A stretch of DNA of 64,000 nucleotides. Origin: Larix kaempferi. Lineage: Eukaryota; Streptophyta; Pinopsida; Pinales; Pinaceae. Under the pieces are notes generated by a model. That model ran no database searches and was not told where the DNA came from. It saw only the letters and a list, made by a program, of their open reading frames with translations. The position numbers and the translations under genes are program-made. Shown here piece by piece: positions 11,570 to 23,096 of this stretch. The DNA lies in NCBI GenBank assembly GCA_027924585.1, contig BSBM01000809.1, positions 4,171,001 to 4,235,000 of the forward strand, in the 5' to 3' direction. The first letter of the stretch is position 1. Every line of letters starts with the position of its first letter.

Positions 11570-11818
11570 CGAAATCCGCAACCTGCATTTTTGGGTTTAG
11601 CGTTTACACTTTTGCAAAATAAAGAATAATTGTGTTCCCGAAATCCGCAATTTGCAAATGCACGTTGCGGGAATGTGAAAAATCTAAAATGCAAACCAAA
11701 ATTTATGCATTCCACATCCTGAAATTTCGAGTTGTGGGTTGCAGAAACATTTTTAATAAAATGAGAAAATCAAAGTTTCCGCATCCCGAAATTTTGGGTT
11801 TGGGGTTGCGAGAAGGTT
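11570..11818. repeat. Palindromic repeat cluster 1
   Basis: About four imperfect inverted repeats lie some 65-70 bp apart. Each pairs a CCGAAATCCGCAACCTG-like arm with a GTTGCGGG or TTTGGGGTTGCG-like arm, so each could fold into a hairpin. They belong to the same family as 12930-13280. Confidence 0.7.
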
Positions 11819-12925
11819 GAAATTTAACAAAAAATTGAAGGTTCTGCAAAATCATAAAAATGATTGGAAAAGCTTGGAAAAAAATGATTTTTTATTTATT
11901 TATTGAACGAAGTAATGAAATATTCAGAAAGAAAATCTAGAGATTATTTACGAAGAAAATGCAATATCTAAAAACCCTAAACCTAGAAGTAAAAACCGAA
12001 ACTATTTACAAGTTAATTCTCAAGAAAATAAATGTTGGAAACAAGTTACGTATATAGGAAAAGAATCACTCCTATAATATAGGAGAGTTAATGAATTCCA
12101 TAAATAGGTTTCTAACATAATCATTTTCCAAGAATAGAAAACCAAGAAAAGAATAACAACATTTCCTTTTGCACAATAATAAATGAAAAACTTTTTAAAT
12201 TGCAAAATGGAAAATGTATTTTCAAGATCAAATTAGCTTATTGAAAATAAAAGACTTATCCGTGATCAAGCTAATTTCACATTTGTAAATGTTGAATTCC
12301 AATCCCACTAATTTCCAAATAATCATAAGACCAAGTCTCATTGAAATTAGGAAGTTAGAACTCCAACAAACTAAAACATGTGTTCTTTTAATTTTCATAA
12401 CATTAAATTGTGTATAAATTTAATATAAGGATTTAATGAAATACACAAATTAAGTTAATGAAAGTTAAAGCATGACCATGAATATTTAAAAGATTTCAAT
12501 AAGCTTAATTTGAACATTAAGAATATTAAACTAATATAAGCAAGCAAACCCGATTCTAGGCATGCAAAAGTAAAATAAAACTCTAACAAGCTCAAATACC
12601 ATAGTAATGCAATATTCAAAACCATAAGATCAATCAAAATCCCAAAATGAAGATAATCAACTAGCCATCGTCGCAAATAATCAGTTTGTGCAGTGAAGAC
12701 CAAATTTAGGTGGGGCATGTAAGGAACAACATAACAAATTAACCACCAAGATCATAGAACCAAATCAAATGAATCAAAAGAAAATAAGTAAAAATGGAAA
12801 CAACCCAAATAATTATTCAAATAATGTAGTGTAATCTCATCCACAGGATTAAGACAAATCAATGGTCAAGATTAAATCTTATGGTTGCGGGGTCAAGTCG
12901 CGGAGGTTTATTCACAAAGTTTTAT
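11819..12925. other. AT-rich spacer between palindrome clusters
   Basis: I see no coding content. Runs of A and T dominate. Confidence 0.5.
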
Positions 12926-12929
12926 TATG

Positions 12930-13280
12930 ACTCCCGAAAGCCGCAACCTGAAACTTGCGGGTTGTGGGTTTCAGGATCGCAAATTGCTAAAACCATGGTG
13001 TAAATAAGTTCTTGGAAGCCGCAGCCCGAAACTTGCGGGTTGCGGGTTTCGGAAATTGAAACAATCGCAAAAGGGAAAAAGGATTTCCCGAATCCCGAAA
13101 CGTGGCATTTTCGGGTGTTGGGTTTCAAGAACACACAACGCGACCAAAATAAAAAATGAAATCCTGAAAGCCAAAAACTGCACTTGTGGGTTTTGGGTTT
13201 TGGGTTGGAAATCACCGAACATTATTATGAAAGGAAAACCCGCAACCTGCACCTGCCGAGTTGCGGGTTTCGGGTTGATG
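12930..13280. repeat. Palindromic repeat cluster 2
   Basis: Five imperfect palindromes occur about 72-80 bp apart, with arms like AAGCCGCAGCCCGAAAC and TTGCGGGTTGCGGGTTTC. Open frames on both strands show a repeated NPQVSGCGFRE-like peptide, a by-product of the repeat. Confidence 0.75.
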
Positions 13281-13510
13281 AAAGCAGATGAAAAAATACT
13301 CAAAATTTGAGGTTTCCTGCAAACCAAAAACACTTAGAAATTTTTCAGATCAAAAGGCAAACACACAGAACAAAAGTATGGGTAAGGGATCTTAGGGATA
13401 AAAACCAAAATCTCATATTTACAAGAAAACTCACCCAACTACCTTTGTGTTTATTCAAAAACGGGGCTCCCGTCCTTCATCTAAGCATGGGATCTATTGT
13501 GGCCACAACA

Positions 13511-13970
13511 AACCCCCAGCTGGGGAGTGAGGGGGCCAGCGGTCCTCCGATGGGGGTTCGGGGGCAACGCCCCCGAGAAAGGGGGTTCGGTGGCGAAGCC
13601 CTGAAGGAAATTTTTGGGGTTGTTTTACGGGCCCATGGTTTTGGGTAACTTGTGGTATTGTATCTCCCTTATAAAAGAAAGACATTGTAACACGACTAGG
13701 CTTGATGTATTAGGTATTATGCATTGTAAAGATCTTTGAGATTAAGAAGAGAGACTGTGAGACAGTGAAGATGAAGTGCAGTGGTTGTGCTACAGGTTGT
13801 ATCCCTTCACTGTGCTAGATGGAATAATAATAAGGACTGGCAACTTCAGTGTGGACGTAGCCCAAGTTGGGGGAACCACAATATATTTGTGCCTCTCTTG
13901 TAATGTGTATGTGTGATTATATTTACATTTATGTTTATTGTTATTGCTCTGCGATCCTATTTTTCTAACA
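13511..13970 (+). repeat. Copia-B 5' LTR, second segment
   Basis: This matches the 3' LTR from its AACCCCCAGCTGGGG block to the end. It contains TATAAAA (13670-13676) as a likely promoter and ends TTTTTCTAACA. The primer site follows. Confidence 0.92.
13670..13676 (+). promoter_or_regulatory. Likely TATA box in the Copia-B 5' LTR
   Basis: TATAAAA is conserved in the 3' LTR at 44524-44530. It lies about 300 bp before the LTR end, downstream of the 3.8-kb insertion, so the core promoter itself is not separated from gag. Confidence 0.5.
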
Positions 13971-13972
13971 AT

Positions 13973-13984
13973 TTGTATCAGAGC
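13973..13984 (+). other. Copia-B primer-binding site (variant)
   Basis: TTGTATCAGAGC lies two bases after the LTR. It matches the initiator-Met tRNA primer site TGGTATCAGAGC except at the second base. Confidence 0.85.
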
Positions 13985-14045
13985 CAAAGGTCTATTTGGT
14001 AGATAAACCCACAGGAAGCTAAGGTTTCTGGTTCGAGTGGGAGCA

Positions 14046-16892
14046 ATGGCGGAAGAAGGAAAGTTTAAGGTTGAGAAGTTTAACGGCCAAAATTTCTAGT
14101 TATGGAAGATGCAAATGGAGGACTATCTGTACCAGAAGGATCTATTCCTGCTATTGGGAGGAAGAGCAAAGCAGTCGACGGCCATGAAGGACGAAGAATG
14201 GGAGGTTCTTGATAGAAAGGCTCTGGGAACAATACGGCTAAGCCTGGCTTCGTCGGTGGCTTTCAATATCTCAGAAGAAACGACAATAGAGGGTTTGATG
14301 AGCACACTGGGTAAGCTGTATGAAAAACCCTCGGCCTCCAACAAGGTATTTCTAATGAAGCATTTATTTAATATGAAGATGTCTAAAGGTGGATCTGTTA
14401 CTGATCATTTAAATGATTTTAATATGGTTACAAATCAACTAAGTTCTGTAAGTGTAAACTTCAATAATGAGGTTAGGGCTCTTCGAATATTGTGTTCATT
14501 GCCATAAAACTGGAATAGCTTGGTCATGGCTATAAGTAACTCTGTCTCTGGTTCAACACCATGAAATTTGATGATGTTATTGGTGTTATTCTTAGCGAGG
14601 AAATCTAAAGAAAAAGCACAGGTGAGACATCAAGTAATGTGTTGACCATGGAGAGCAGGGGAAGAAAAAAGGAGAGAGGAAAGAGACAAGGTAATCGCAG
14701 CAACTCTAAGAAGGGCAGATCCAAGTCCAGACTGGGAAATATAATGTGCTAGAATTGTGGAAAGAAAGGGCATTTGAAGAAAGACTGCAGATCTCTAAAG
14801 AATAAAGGAGATGCACAGTAGGAAACTACCTAGGAAGCAAATGTAGCAGGTGATGTGTTACAAGATGCTTTGATTCTTGCATTAGATAATAGTAGTGATT
14901 ATTGGGTAGTAGATTCAAGAGCTTCATGTCATGCTACACCCCATAGGAAATACTTTCATGATTATGTTCTAGGTGATTTTGGACATGTTTTATTGGGTGA
15001 TGATGATCCATGTAAAATTTTTGGAATGGGTAAGGTATGGATAAAAGGTAAGAATGGAATTGACTGGCTGTTAAAATATGTAAGGCATATTCCTGCTATG
15101 AAAAGAAATCTGATCTCAACAGGGTAGTTGGGAGATGGCGGCTTTCTATATACATTTGGAGAAAAGTTGTGGAAGATCACTAAAGGATCAATAGTGATAG
15201 CAAAAGGAGACAGGGTAGGTACATTGCTTTTATGTTGTCATAATACTGACCATTCTATCTCTTTAGCTTCCAGAGGAACAGATACAACATTGTGGCATCA
15301 TAGGCTTGGCCACATGAGTGAGAAGGGGATGCATATTCTCCACTCAAGGAAGTTGTTGCTAGATTTGAAGCAGGTAAGTTTGGAATTCTGTGAGAACTGT
15401 GTTTATGGAAAACAGAAGAGAGTAAGATTTCTCAGGGTTGGAAAACAAAAGAAGAATGAAAAGTTAGATCTAGTGCATACCAATGTATGGGGACCGGCTC
15501 AGGTATAATCTCTTGGTGGTTCTCATTATTATGTTATATTTATTGATGATGCAACTAGGAAAACTTGGGTTTATTGCATTAAACAGAAATCTGATGTGTT
15601 TATTACTTTTAAGAAGAGGAAAACTTTGGTTGAGAATGAGACAGGAAAAAGGTTGAAGTCTCTTAGATCTGATACTGGAGGTGAGTACTGCGGCAAGGAA
15701 TTTGATAGTTACTGTTCATACAATGGGATTCGTAGAGAGAAGATAGTCCCAGGAACACTACAAGAAAATGGTGTTTCAGAAAGGATGAACAGAACGATCA
15801 TGGAGCATGCAAGGTGTATGAGATTGCATGCAGGGTTTCCCTGATAGTTTTGGGTGGATGCTGTAAATACTGCTGTTTATTTAATAAATAGAGGACCTTC
15901 AAGTGCTTTGGATGGTGGTATCCATAGGAGGCATAAACAGATAAAAATGTAAACTACTCATTTCTGAGAAATTTTGGTTGTGAAGCATTTGTCCATATTG
16001 ATAAAGAAAATAGAACAAAGCTTGAAGCTAAATCCAAGAAATGTATCTTTATTGGATATGGGGTTGATGAATTTGGTTATCGTTTATGAGATTATTTGAA
16101 AATAACAAAATCGTCAAGAGTAGAGATGTAATATTCAATGAAAAGGTCATGTATAAAGATCAGTTGGTGGTAAAGAAACAGGAAAAGGAAAACACAGAGT
16201 ACACAATACTTGATGAAATTGAAAAAAATGAAGTTCCAAAGGTGCCAGAAAATCAAGAACAGCAGCAAGTACTTGAAACTCCTGCAACTGTAAGAAGATC
16301 TACCAGGTTAATTAGACTTCCTGAACTATACTTTCCTTCAATGTATTATTTATTGATGACTGATTCTGGTGAACCAAAATGTTATGAAGAAGCAATGCAA
16401 GTCGAAACTAGAAAGAAGTGGGAGTAAGGGATGAATGAGGAGATGGACTCATTGGTAGGAAACCAGGCTTGGGATTTAGTTCAATTGCCTACTGGTAAAA
16501 GAGCATTGCAGAACAAATGGATTTACAGGTTGAAGGAAGAAGAAGGAGGTATGAAGCGTTACAAGGTGAGACTTGTGGTAAAGGGGTTTGCACAGAAGAA
16601 AGGTATATATTTTGATAAAATATTTTCTCCTGTTGTTAAGATGACTTCAATTAGGACTATCTTAAGTCTAGTGGCAGTAGAAGATTTGCATCTTGAACAG
16701 TTAGATGTAAAAACAACCTTTCTCCATGGGGATTTGGAGGAAAAGATATATATGCAGCAGCCACAAGGGTATGAGGTCAAAGGTAAGGAGAACTTGGTAT
16801 GCATGTTGAAGAAGAGCTTGTATGGCTTGAAACAAGCTCCAAGGTAGTGGTATTTAAAATTTGACAAGTTTATGACAGAACAAGGTTATAGT
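14046..16892 (+). pseudogene. Copia-B gag-pol, 5' part (gag to mid-RT)
   Basis: The start ATGGCGGAAGAAGG opens a copia gag with the usual KFNGQNF and LWKMQMEDYL motifs, with a stop between them. The zinc knuckle (14747-14788) has a nonsense codon at its second position. The protease reads VVDSRAS (about 14905), so the catalytic glycine of D-S-G is replaced by arginine. The integrase shows WHHRLGHM and CENCVYGKQ (zinc-binding) and SDTGGEY. Reverse transcriptase starts near 16431 and is cut at 16892 after EQGYS by Gypsy-C. Frame changes lie near 14550 and 15900, with several stops. Reading resumes at 30427. Confidence 0.92.
16888..16892. repeat. Target-site duplication of Gypsy-C, left copy (ATAGT)
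   Basis: ATAGT is repeated at 30422-30426. Joining the two sides with one copy restores the Copia-B reverse transcriptase frame. Confidence 0.93.
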
Positions 16893-19656
16893 TGTAAAGC
16901 CCCATATATTGATTAGGCATATTTATCAGTTAGACACACTATACTTTATTTTCTTATTATCTGTTGAACTCAGCTCAACTAAGTAAACTATATTACAACA
17001 TGATGGATCCGATTATATGATGTTACTATGTTTTATGATTTCACTATGATTATGATGTTAATATGTTATGTGGTTACGATGTCATGATTATCATAAGATT
17101 CCTTTATTTTATGATTACAGTATATGTTTATATGTTTTCACTAATGAGATGTGAAATATATGATGCGGTACGTGGATACAATCTTATAACATGATTTATT
17201 GAAGTGTTATATGTCATATGCATCTATGATGAACTAAAACGGTTATAAGAAATAAAATGATGTTGATAATATGGATCAATTGGCGATCGAGGGGAAATAC
17301 TTTCTATGAAATGTGTATTTTGTGAAATACTAACCTACACGGCACAAGGGCTATGGGATAACCAGTTACTTGATCCGATATAGGGGATAAGAACTTGTTA
17401 ATACAGTAAAACCCTCACAGCCAAAAATGATGATACGATGACACGAACTGATAATATCGATAGTAGCGAAGTATGAGTTGATAAGGGCGTAGGCCCAATA
17501 TGTTGAGAGGGATGGATGTGTTTCCCACCCTATGTTCCATGATACCCGAGGTCATGGGAGGGCCATGCTGAGACACACTCCCCATATTGTTGTGATGATG
17601 ATGGTTGAATGCCTGCTAGGAGAGGATAGGTATGCTATTCAGCCGACACAATCGCTCTCAGGTTCTATGTGGTTAGGTCGGTGAGTCCGAAATCCACTTT
17701 TGTACTAGCAGAGGAAGGATAGGGAGGATGCAGACGTAAGTTAGGATGGGAGTATATGTTAGTTAGTACTGTTGAGGGTTGGGTTTACCTTGATTCTGAG
17801 TTAGTGGTAGTAGGAACTCTTCCTTGTACTTAATTGATTAAACTAATCTAAACATTAAGGTAATGATGTGAAATCTCAAAGGATTAATTGTTAAACAACT
17901 TAGGATGTAAAAATATATATGTGTTTGTTTTGCATGCTTGGGGGAGATTACTATTATTTAGATAGTAGTTATGTATAGGTGGGAAGTTGGTTGTCTATAG
18001 TACATTTCTGATCTGTGCATACGCTGGCCACACATGCACACTTTGCACCTGTATGCTAGTATCGATATACACTACTTAACATCAAATAATTGGATAAGTT
18101 GTCATAAGTAAATATGTTAATTATGCATTGACCGAATTCGATTAATGATTATTAACTTATTAATTATGTGTAAAACAAGTCAATTAAGCTATGTATTAAT
18201 TGTATGTAAACATTGTAATAAGTAAATTAAGATAAGTGTCGTCAATATGAAATATCATTGATAAACATAAACTTTGGGAAGTTGTATTTTTGAACTGTCA
18301 ATTCTGAATAAGTAAACCATTCAGTGTACATTTTTGTTGATAAAAATGTACTAGATTAGTGCTAGGGTACTTAGTAGTTAAACAAATAAATGTTGATATT
18401 GATATTTACCATAAGTTATTATTACCACATTAATTAGGATAATTATTAATTAATATTATATGTGTATTGATTATGTTTAGTACTAAACTAAAATTACTAA
18501 TAATAAATGTGTCCATTACGCAAAATCATAATTGAATATGTGGAATTATTCAAAATAAATAAGTTAATTATAAAGATGCTTGTTCGAAAAAACTTGATTT
18601 ATGAATTATCTAAAGGTAGTATTTAATTATTAAAAAAAAAGGGGAACTAAGTAAATTAAGATAGGACTTCTTAATAATAATAAAAACTTTCATGTCATTC
18701 AAGTGATCCGAAATTAGATTTGAAATTTAATCTAACAACCTCTTTGAAATTTAAAGAGTCAACATGATGACAATTTAAATATTATCTTAATCAACATAAT
18801 AAATAGATGATAGGGTTAATAATTGATCCACAGTCTCATGGAAGTCCTAAATTACACATCTCAAGGATCATTAAATGATGTATATTAAAAGCATTGAAAC
18901 CAACCCAATTACCCTTAACTATTTAACTGCTTGAGAAGAACATAATTTAAAGATACTATATTTTATTCTATTTAGTTTGAATACGGGGAATGGAGGGTGG
19001 TGGAATGAGTTGAAGGTAAATTAAAGATATTCTATTTTATTCTATTTAGTTTGAATACGGGGAATGGAGGGCGGTGGAGTGAGTTGAAGGTAAATGAAGG
19101 AGGAATGGTATATAGGGAAGGGTAAAGAGGATTAAAAGGGAATGTTTTTTGGAGGAAGGATAGGGGGAGGAAATTTGAAGGTAGCAGAGGAGAGATCTAA
19201 GTGAAGAAAGGAGTGGAGATCATGGAAGTACTGCTCTCGATATTATTAGTTCGTGAGCTCGGGGGCTTGGAAATACTTTGATTTCCAAGGGCAAGCATAT
19301 TTGGTCGGTAGGGTGGATCATTGGATTGGTTGCTACATCAAACTACCGGGGAATCCACAACCTTAGAGCACCTTCACGAAACAGGTATTTTCCTTGTTAA
19401 TTGTTACATTAATCATATTTTAAACTTATGCTAAAACATATATATATATATATATATATATTTGCTTAATCATGAAAATGGAAATAGATAATTTTTTTAC
19501 CTCTGGAATGTTGATGCAAATACCTAGAAAGAGAAAATACATCTATAAGGATAGGAAAAATAGTAAAGATTAAATAATATCTATTCAGAAACAAGCCTAT
19601 ACAGAAAGTTAGTGTAGAACCTTGTCAAAGTGCTCTGCGGAAACCAGAGCACTACA
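16893..19656 (+). repeat. Gypsy-C 5' LTR
   Basis: The LTR is 2764 bp, starts TGTAAAGCCCC and ends CAGAGCACTACA. It carries a private 74-bp tandem duplication (18948-19095) and a longer (TA)n run near 19440 than the 3' LTR. Confidence 0.94.
18948..19095 (+). repeat. 74-bp tandem duplication in the Gypsy-C 5' LTR only
   Basis: Two adjacent copies start TAAAGATA and end GAAGGTAAAT. The 3' LTR (about 29790-29870) has a single copy, so the duplication arose after integration. Confidence 0.85.
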
Positions 19657-19658
19657 TT

Positions 19659-19670
19659 TGGTATCATAGC
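19659..19670 (+). other. Gypsy-C primer-binding site
   Basis: TGGTATCATAGC lies two bases after the 5' LTR and matches the initiator-Met tRNA primer site apart from one base. Confidence 0.85.
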
Positions 19671-20048
19671 TCCAGGCTTGGAAACTCGGACCTTAAGGGC
19701 CTACTAACCTTAAGAACTAGTCTAAGAAATTGGATCTACACCAGAAAATTCAATTAGTTACCTACATTCAATCTCTTGCCAAACTCAGCATAAACAAAAA
19801 AAAATTACCTGTAAAACACACAGAGAGAGTTACACTAAATCCTTCTTTCCAATAGTTGTAAGCACCTGGAAACTATGTGCACCCTTAGAAAACAAAGATA
19901 TATTTAGTTTTTTTTTAATATAATGCATATATCAAGATAGTTCTAACACAATATATCTATCTATCTATCTATATCTATATATATATATAAAATAATAATA
20001 GTAATTTAGGATAGGTAGACCTAGAATGGTCTTTTAATTGCCCCTAGT

Positions 20049-20282
20049 TTAGCTTGATTTAAAGAGCATAATCTCTCGGAAGTATGTTACCATTGCATGA
20101 GTAGCTATGTAATAATGAACTTTATTTTCAAGGAAGGAAATGTTTTCCTCATAATTCTTAATGACCTTTTCCTCATCAATGGCTATGCCCATAGTTGCAC
20201 GAGCCATATCCATGTTTATAGAATCCAAGGCGACTAAACCATTGTTGAAATACCAAATACTCATATTTTTACAATTTTTCAT
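20049..20282 (-). other. Antisense ORF in the Gypsy-C leader, unrecognised
   Basis: A 77-codon minus-strand frame begins with ATG (MKNCKNMSIWYF) and has a balanced composition (MDMARATMGIAIDEEKVIKN) unlike the AT-biased noise around it. It lies downstream, in antisense direction, of the exon-like unit at 21196-21377 and could be a later exon of the same captured gene. I do not recognise a family. Confidence 0.3.
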
Positions 20283-21195
20283 AACAATTTATCTAAAGTC
20301 TTCCTCAAGAAGGCAAGAATGATTGAATTCAAAGGGGGGACGAGGTACAGGATGGACGAGTTACAGGTAGACTGTAGGCAGTGATAAAATATGCTTGAAA
20401 GGAAATTTAAAGGGTATATAAACTATTTTATTTATTTTCACTAATTCATACTAGACTTTTGTGTGTGCAGAAATAGTTATAAAAGAATGAATATATGTAT
20501 ATATATATTATGAAAATGAAAAGATCGAGAAAAAAACAACCCGAGGATCTCCCTCCCTTCTATGTGAAAAATAAAAAATAAATAAAAATAAAAACCTTCG
20601 CCTAGACAATGGAATGTCTACGCTAATCTGCCAAACATATGCAAATTGCTAGGATTACAGATTTTAATTTATTATTTAAATTATAACCTTCTTACAATTT
20701 CCATATTGATATCCAAACTATAGACTACACTTTTGCGAACTCAGTCAATTTGAATGTGTATGTATATTCGACTTAAATTTATATATCATATCAAATAAAG
20801 AATTCCCCTACAATTTCCACTTCATTTATATCTAAGTGATAAACTAGAATTATTCTCATGTTGTTCCATGTCTAATAGAATATAATCTCTGTGTTACCTA
20901 TTCTATTAAATGTGAACTAAGACTTGTTATATATACGGGAAGAATAAAATCCAGAAACTGTCATCTATTCTTGACAGTTAATAAAATTTATGAAATTTTA
21001 AATAAAGTCCAGGTTAAATTTATCCCAACGGCATGATCTAATCCAAATCTCAGTATTTAAACAAAAGAAATGGGGTAGCATCTCCCTTAAACCGAAAGAT
21101 GACTGTAGGATTGAATTTGAAGTCTATTATTGAGAATTTATTTTGCTCAGTTAACAGAGATTTAGAGACAGTATCTGAAGATTGATTTACTTACC

Positions 21196-21377
21196 AAGTT
21201 GGCGATAATGCGACCAGGACTAAGCACAGTGCAGAAGATGCTAACCCGTGAGGCAGCTGCTACATTTTTGGCAGCCCCTTCTAGGCATCTATGCTAGGCT
21301 TGCTTGGCATCGAATTCAAAGTTTAGGGTTGGTGCTGAAGCCACAGGAAATAGAAATGATGACATTAGAAGATTCAT
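21196..21377 (-). pseudogene. Exon-like antisense unit in the Gypsy-C leader
   Basis: On the minus strand an ATG at 21377 opens MNLLMSSFLFPVASAPTLNF, with a hydrophobic N-terminus that could be a targeting peptide. One in-frame TAG follows after about 27 codons, then CLEGAAKNVAAASRVS, ending in GCCAACTTG directly followed by a consensus splice donor GTAAGT. Upstream, CTAGGGTTTC resembles a plant 5' untranslated leader. Together this looks like the first exon of a cellular gene carried antisense inside the retrotransposon. I cannot name the gene. Confidence 0.4.
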
Positions 21378-22755
21378 AGGAATCCTTCTAAAAATTAAGA
21401 AGAAGAACTAGGTTCTCGAAGGGGAGAAGAGCCTGAAGCTGTAGCGAACTAGAAAAATGTGAAACCCTAGCACAACTTTAGCATAAAACAGGTTGCATTA
21501 ACCAAATCAACACCCAGCAATGGAGGAGCCCATTGCGCAACGCGTCCAGGCACTGCGCAGCCAGGCCATCTAGAATGCGAACCTGCCAGGAGGGCTACTT
21601 TCTCTCTAAATAAAACCATGATGATGACCCAAATTACTTAAAATTTAATTGTATTTTTTACTTTTGGAACACTGCTTAGCTGGGCTGTGCTCCCTCTGGG
21701 TTGAGCTGCGCCCTCTCTGGATGAGGCTCTCAAAAGCCATGAAATGAATACACTATAAACAAGAAGACAAATCCAATTCCAAAAAAGGGAAAACAGTTGG
21801 TTGAGCATTAAATCCTACTAATAACAATCTACAGTTGAACTGAGGAACGTCAACTAAATCAATTTTTTTTTTACATTCAAAAAGATAAGTTCATAAGCTA
21901 AGACAACCAAATCATCAAACCTGAACCTCCTCCTGTTGATCAAACTCAACAAAATTAGAATCAGAATTCAAATAGGAATAAAGGTGAACCAAAATTCAAA
22001 TGCCGACTTGAATCAAAATGAGAATGTGAATATCAATGTAGACGCAAACTAGACCATTCATGGGTGCATTCGATTATCGATCCTCCACCAGACCATTTTG
22101 GTAATGGAACCAAGCCACATTTTATAACCCTTACCTTATACCTTGTTATCAACAAACATTCATAAGGAACCCATAGCTCCACCACACCTAGCAGCCGAGC
22201 TTGGCAAGAGTTGCAGAGCGGCACCTGGAAAAAATGGGAGAGAAAAGAGGTGAGCGCCCTTGAGATTGACCCTATTTAGGGTTCCCCACTTTCGCACGGT
22301 GGTGGGGTGCTTGGAGAGACCATGTGCCCATTCATGGTTACTCCTTTTATGTGGCGGCTGCATGGCCTTGACACATATAATCCCGGTGCATGAAGGTGGA
22401 CTAGTGGAGAGGCCGCTTAGGGTGTAGGGTTAGGATAAATAATTTATAAAGCAAAACAAAAAATTCTATAAATACCCTCATTATAATATAGATTTTCCTT
22501 ATTTTGTTTATTTTGATTTTATTTATTTTATTGTTATTTCTATTAATTTAAAATTATATATATAATGTTGAATTTTTATTTTTTTTAAAATTAATATTAA
22601 AAGTATAAAATTAATCATAAGATTTATTGTAAGTTAATCATAAGTTTTAATTATAAGGTTAATCTTGATTACATTAAGAGTTAAACATGTAATGTTAATA
22701 GGGATAATAATTATTAGATTAATATAGATTAAAGCCTAAACATGTAAAACTTAAA

Positions 22756-22961
22756 TAAATGCTAGCGCCAATGCTAATGGAAATGTTATTTCACATGTCA
22801 AATTAGATTTGAACTTTATAGAAATGACATGGAATCCAATTCATAAATTTATGTAGAGTAAATGCTAGCGCCAATGCTAATGGAAATGTTATTTCACATG
22901 TCAAATTAGATTTGAACTTTATAGAAATTACATGGAATCCAATGCATAAATTTATGTAGAG
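22756..22961 (+). repeat. 103-bp tandem duplication in the Gypsy-C leader
   Basis: Two adjacent copies of about 103 bp, each containing GCTAGCGCCAATGCTAATGG and TTATGTAGAGT, differ at only a few bases. Confidence 0.88.
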
Positions 22962-23096
22962 TTATTTAGAAGATTTAGTACAAAATGGCCCTATCAAAAC
23001 ACACCGAACCATAGCACTTTTTCGGAAATGCATCTCTTGATAATCGACCAACAAACTAGTAATATGATGTTTTATTTACATAATTCAGGACCAATC

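Larger units (their letters stand above)
9708..13510. mobile_element. Unclassified 3.8-kb insertion in the Copia-B 5' LTR
   Basis: Comparison with the uninterrupted 3' LTR fixes the insertion. It starts TGTTGATGCC and ends GGCCACAACA, giving 10-bp imperfect inverted ends (8 of 10 matching). The flanks are AACCA on the left and AACCC on the right, a likely 5-bp target duplication with one change. I see no LTR pair, primer site or gag-pol. The first 200 bp (to about 9910) are less AT-rich and hold a short plus-strand ORF, then AT-rich DNA follows, then two clusters of GC-rich palindromic repeats. It could be a non-autonomous retroelement, a DNA transposon or a composite. Confidence 0.7.
19671..23096 (+). 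other. Long Gypsy-C leader with gene-like antisense segments
   Basis: The leader is 3.4 kb and mostly AT-rich. It has no plus-strand ORF of note. It contains antisense open frames (20049-20282; an exon-like unit at 21196-21377) and a 103-bp tandem duplication near the gag start. A TTCAG acceptor-like site lies just before gag (about 23088), so the leader might be removed by splicing; this is inference. Confidence 0.6.

Noticed and set aside
9708-13510. Standard LTR retrotransposon in the Copia-B LTR
   Set aside because: TG...CA ends and a 5-bp TSD fit, but I could not find a second copy of either end inside the element.
22033-22363. Two overlapping minus-strand ORFs in the Gypsy-C leader
   Set aside because: Short and without recognisable motifs; composition explained by a locally GC-richer stretch.
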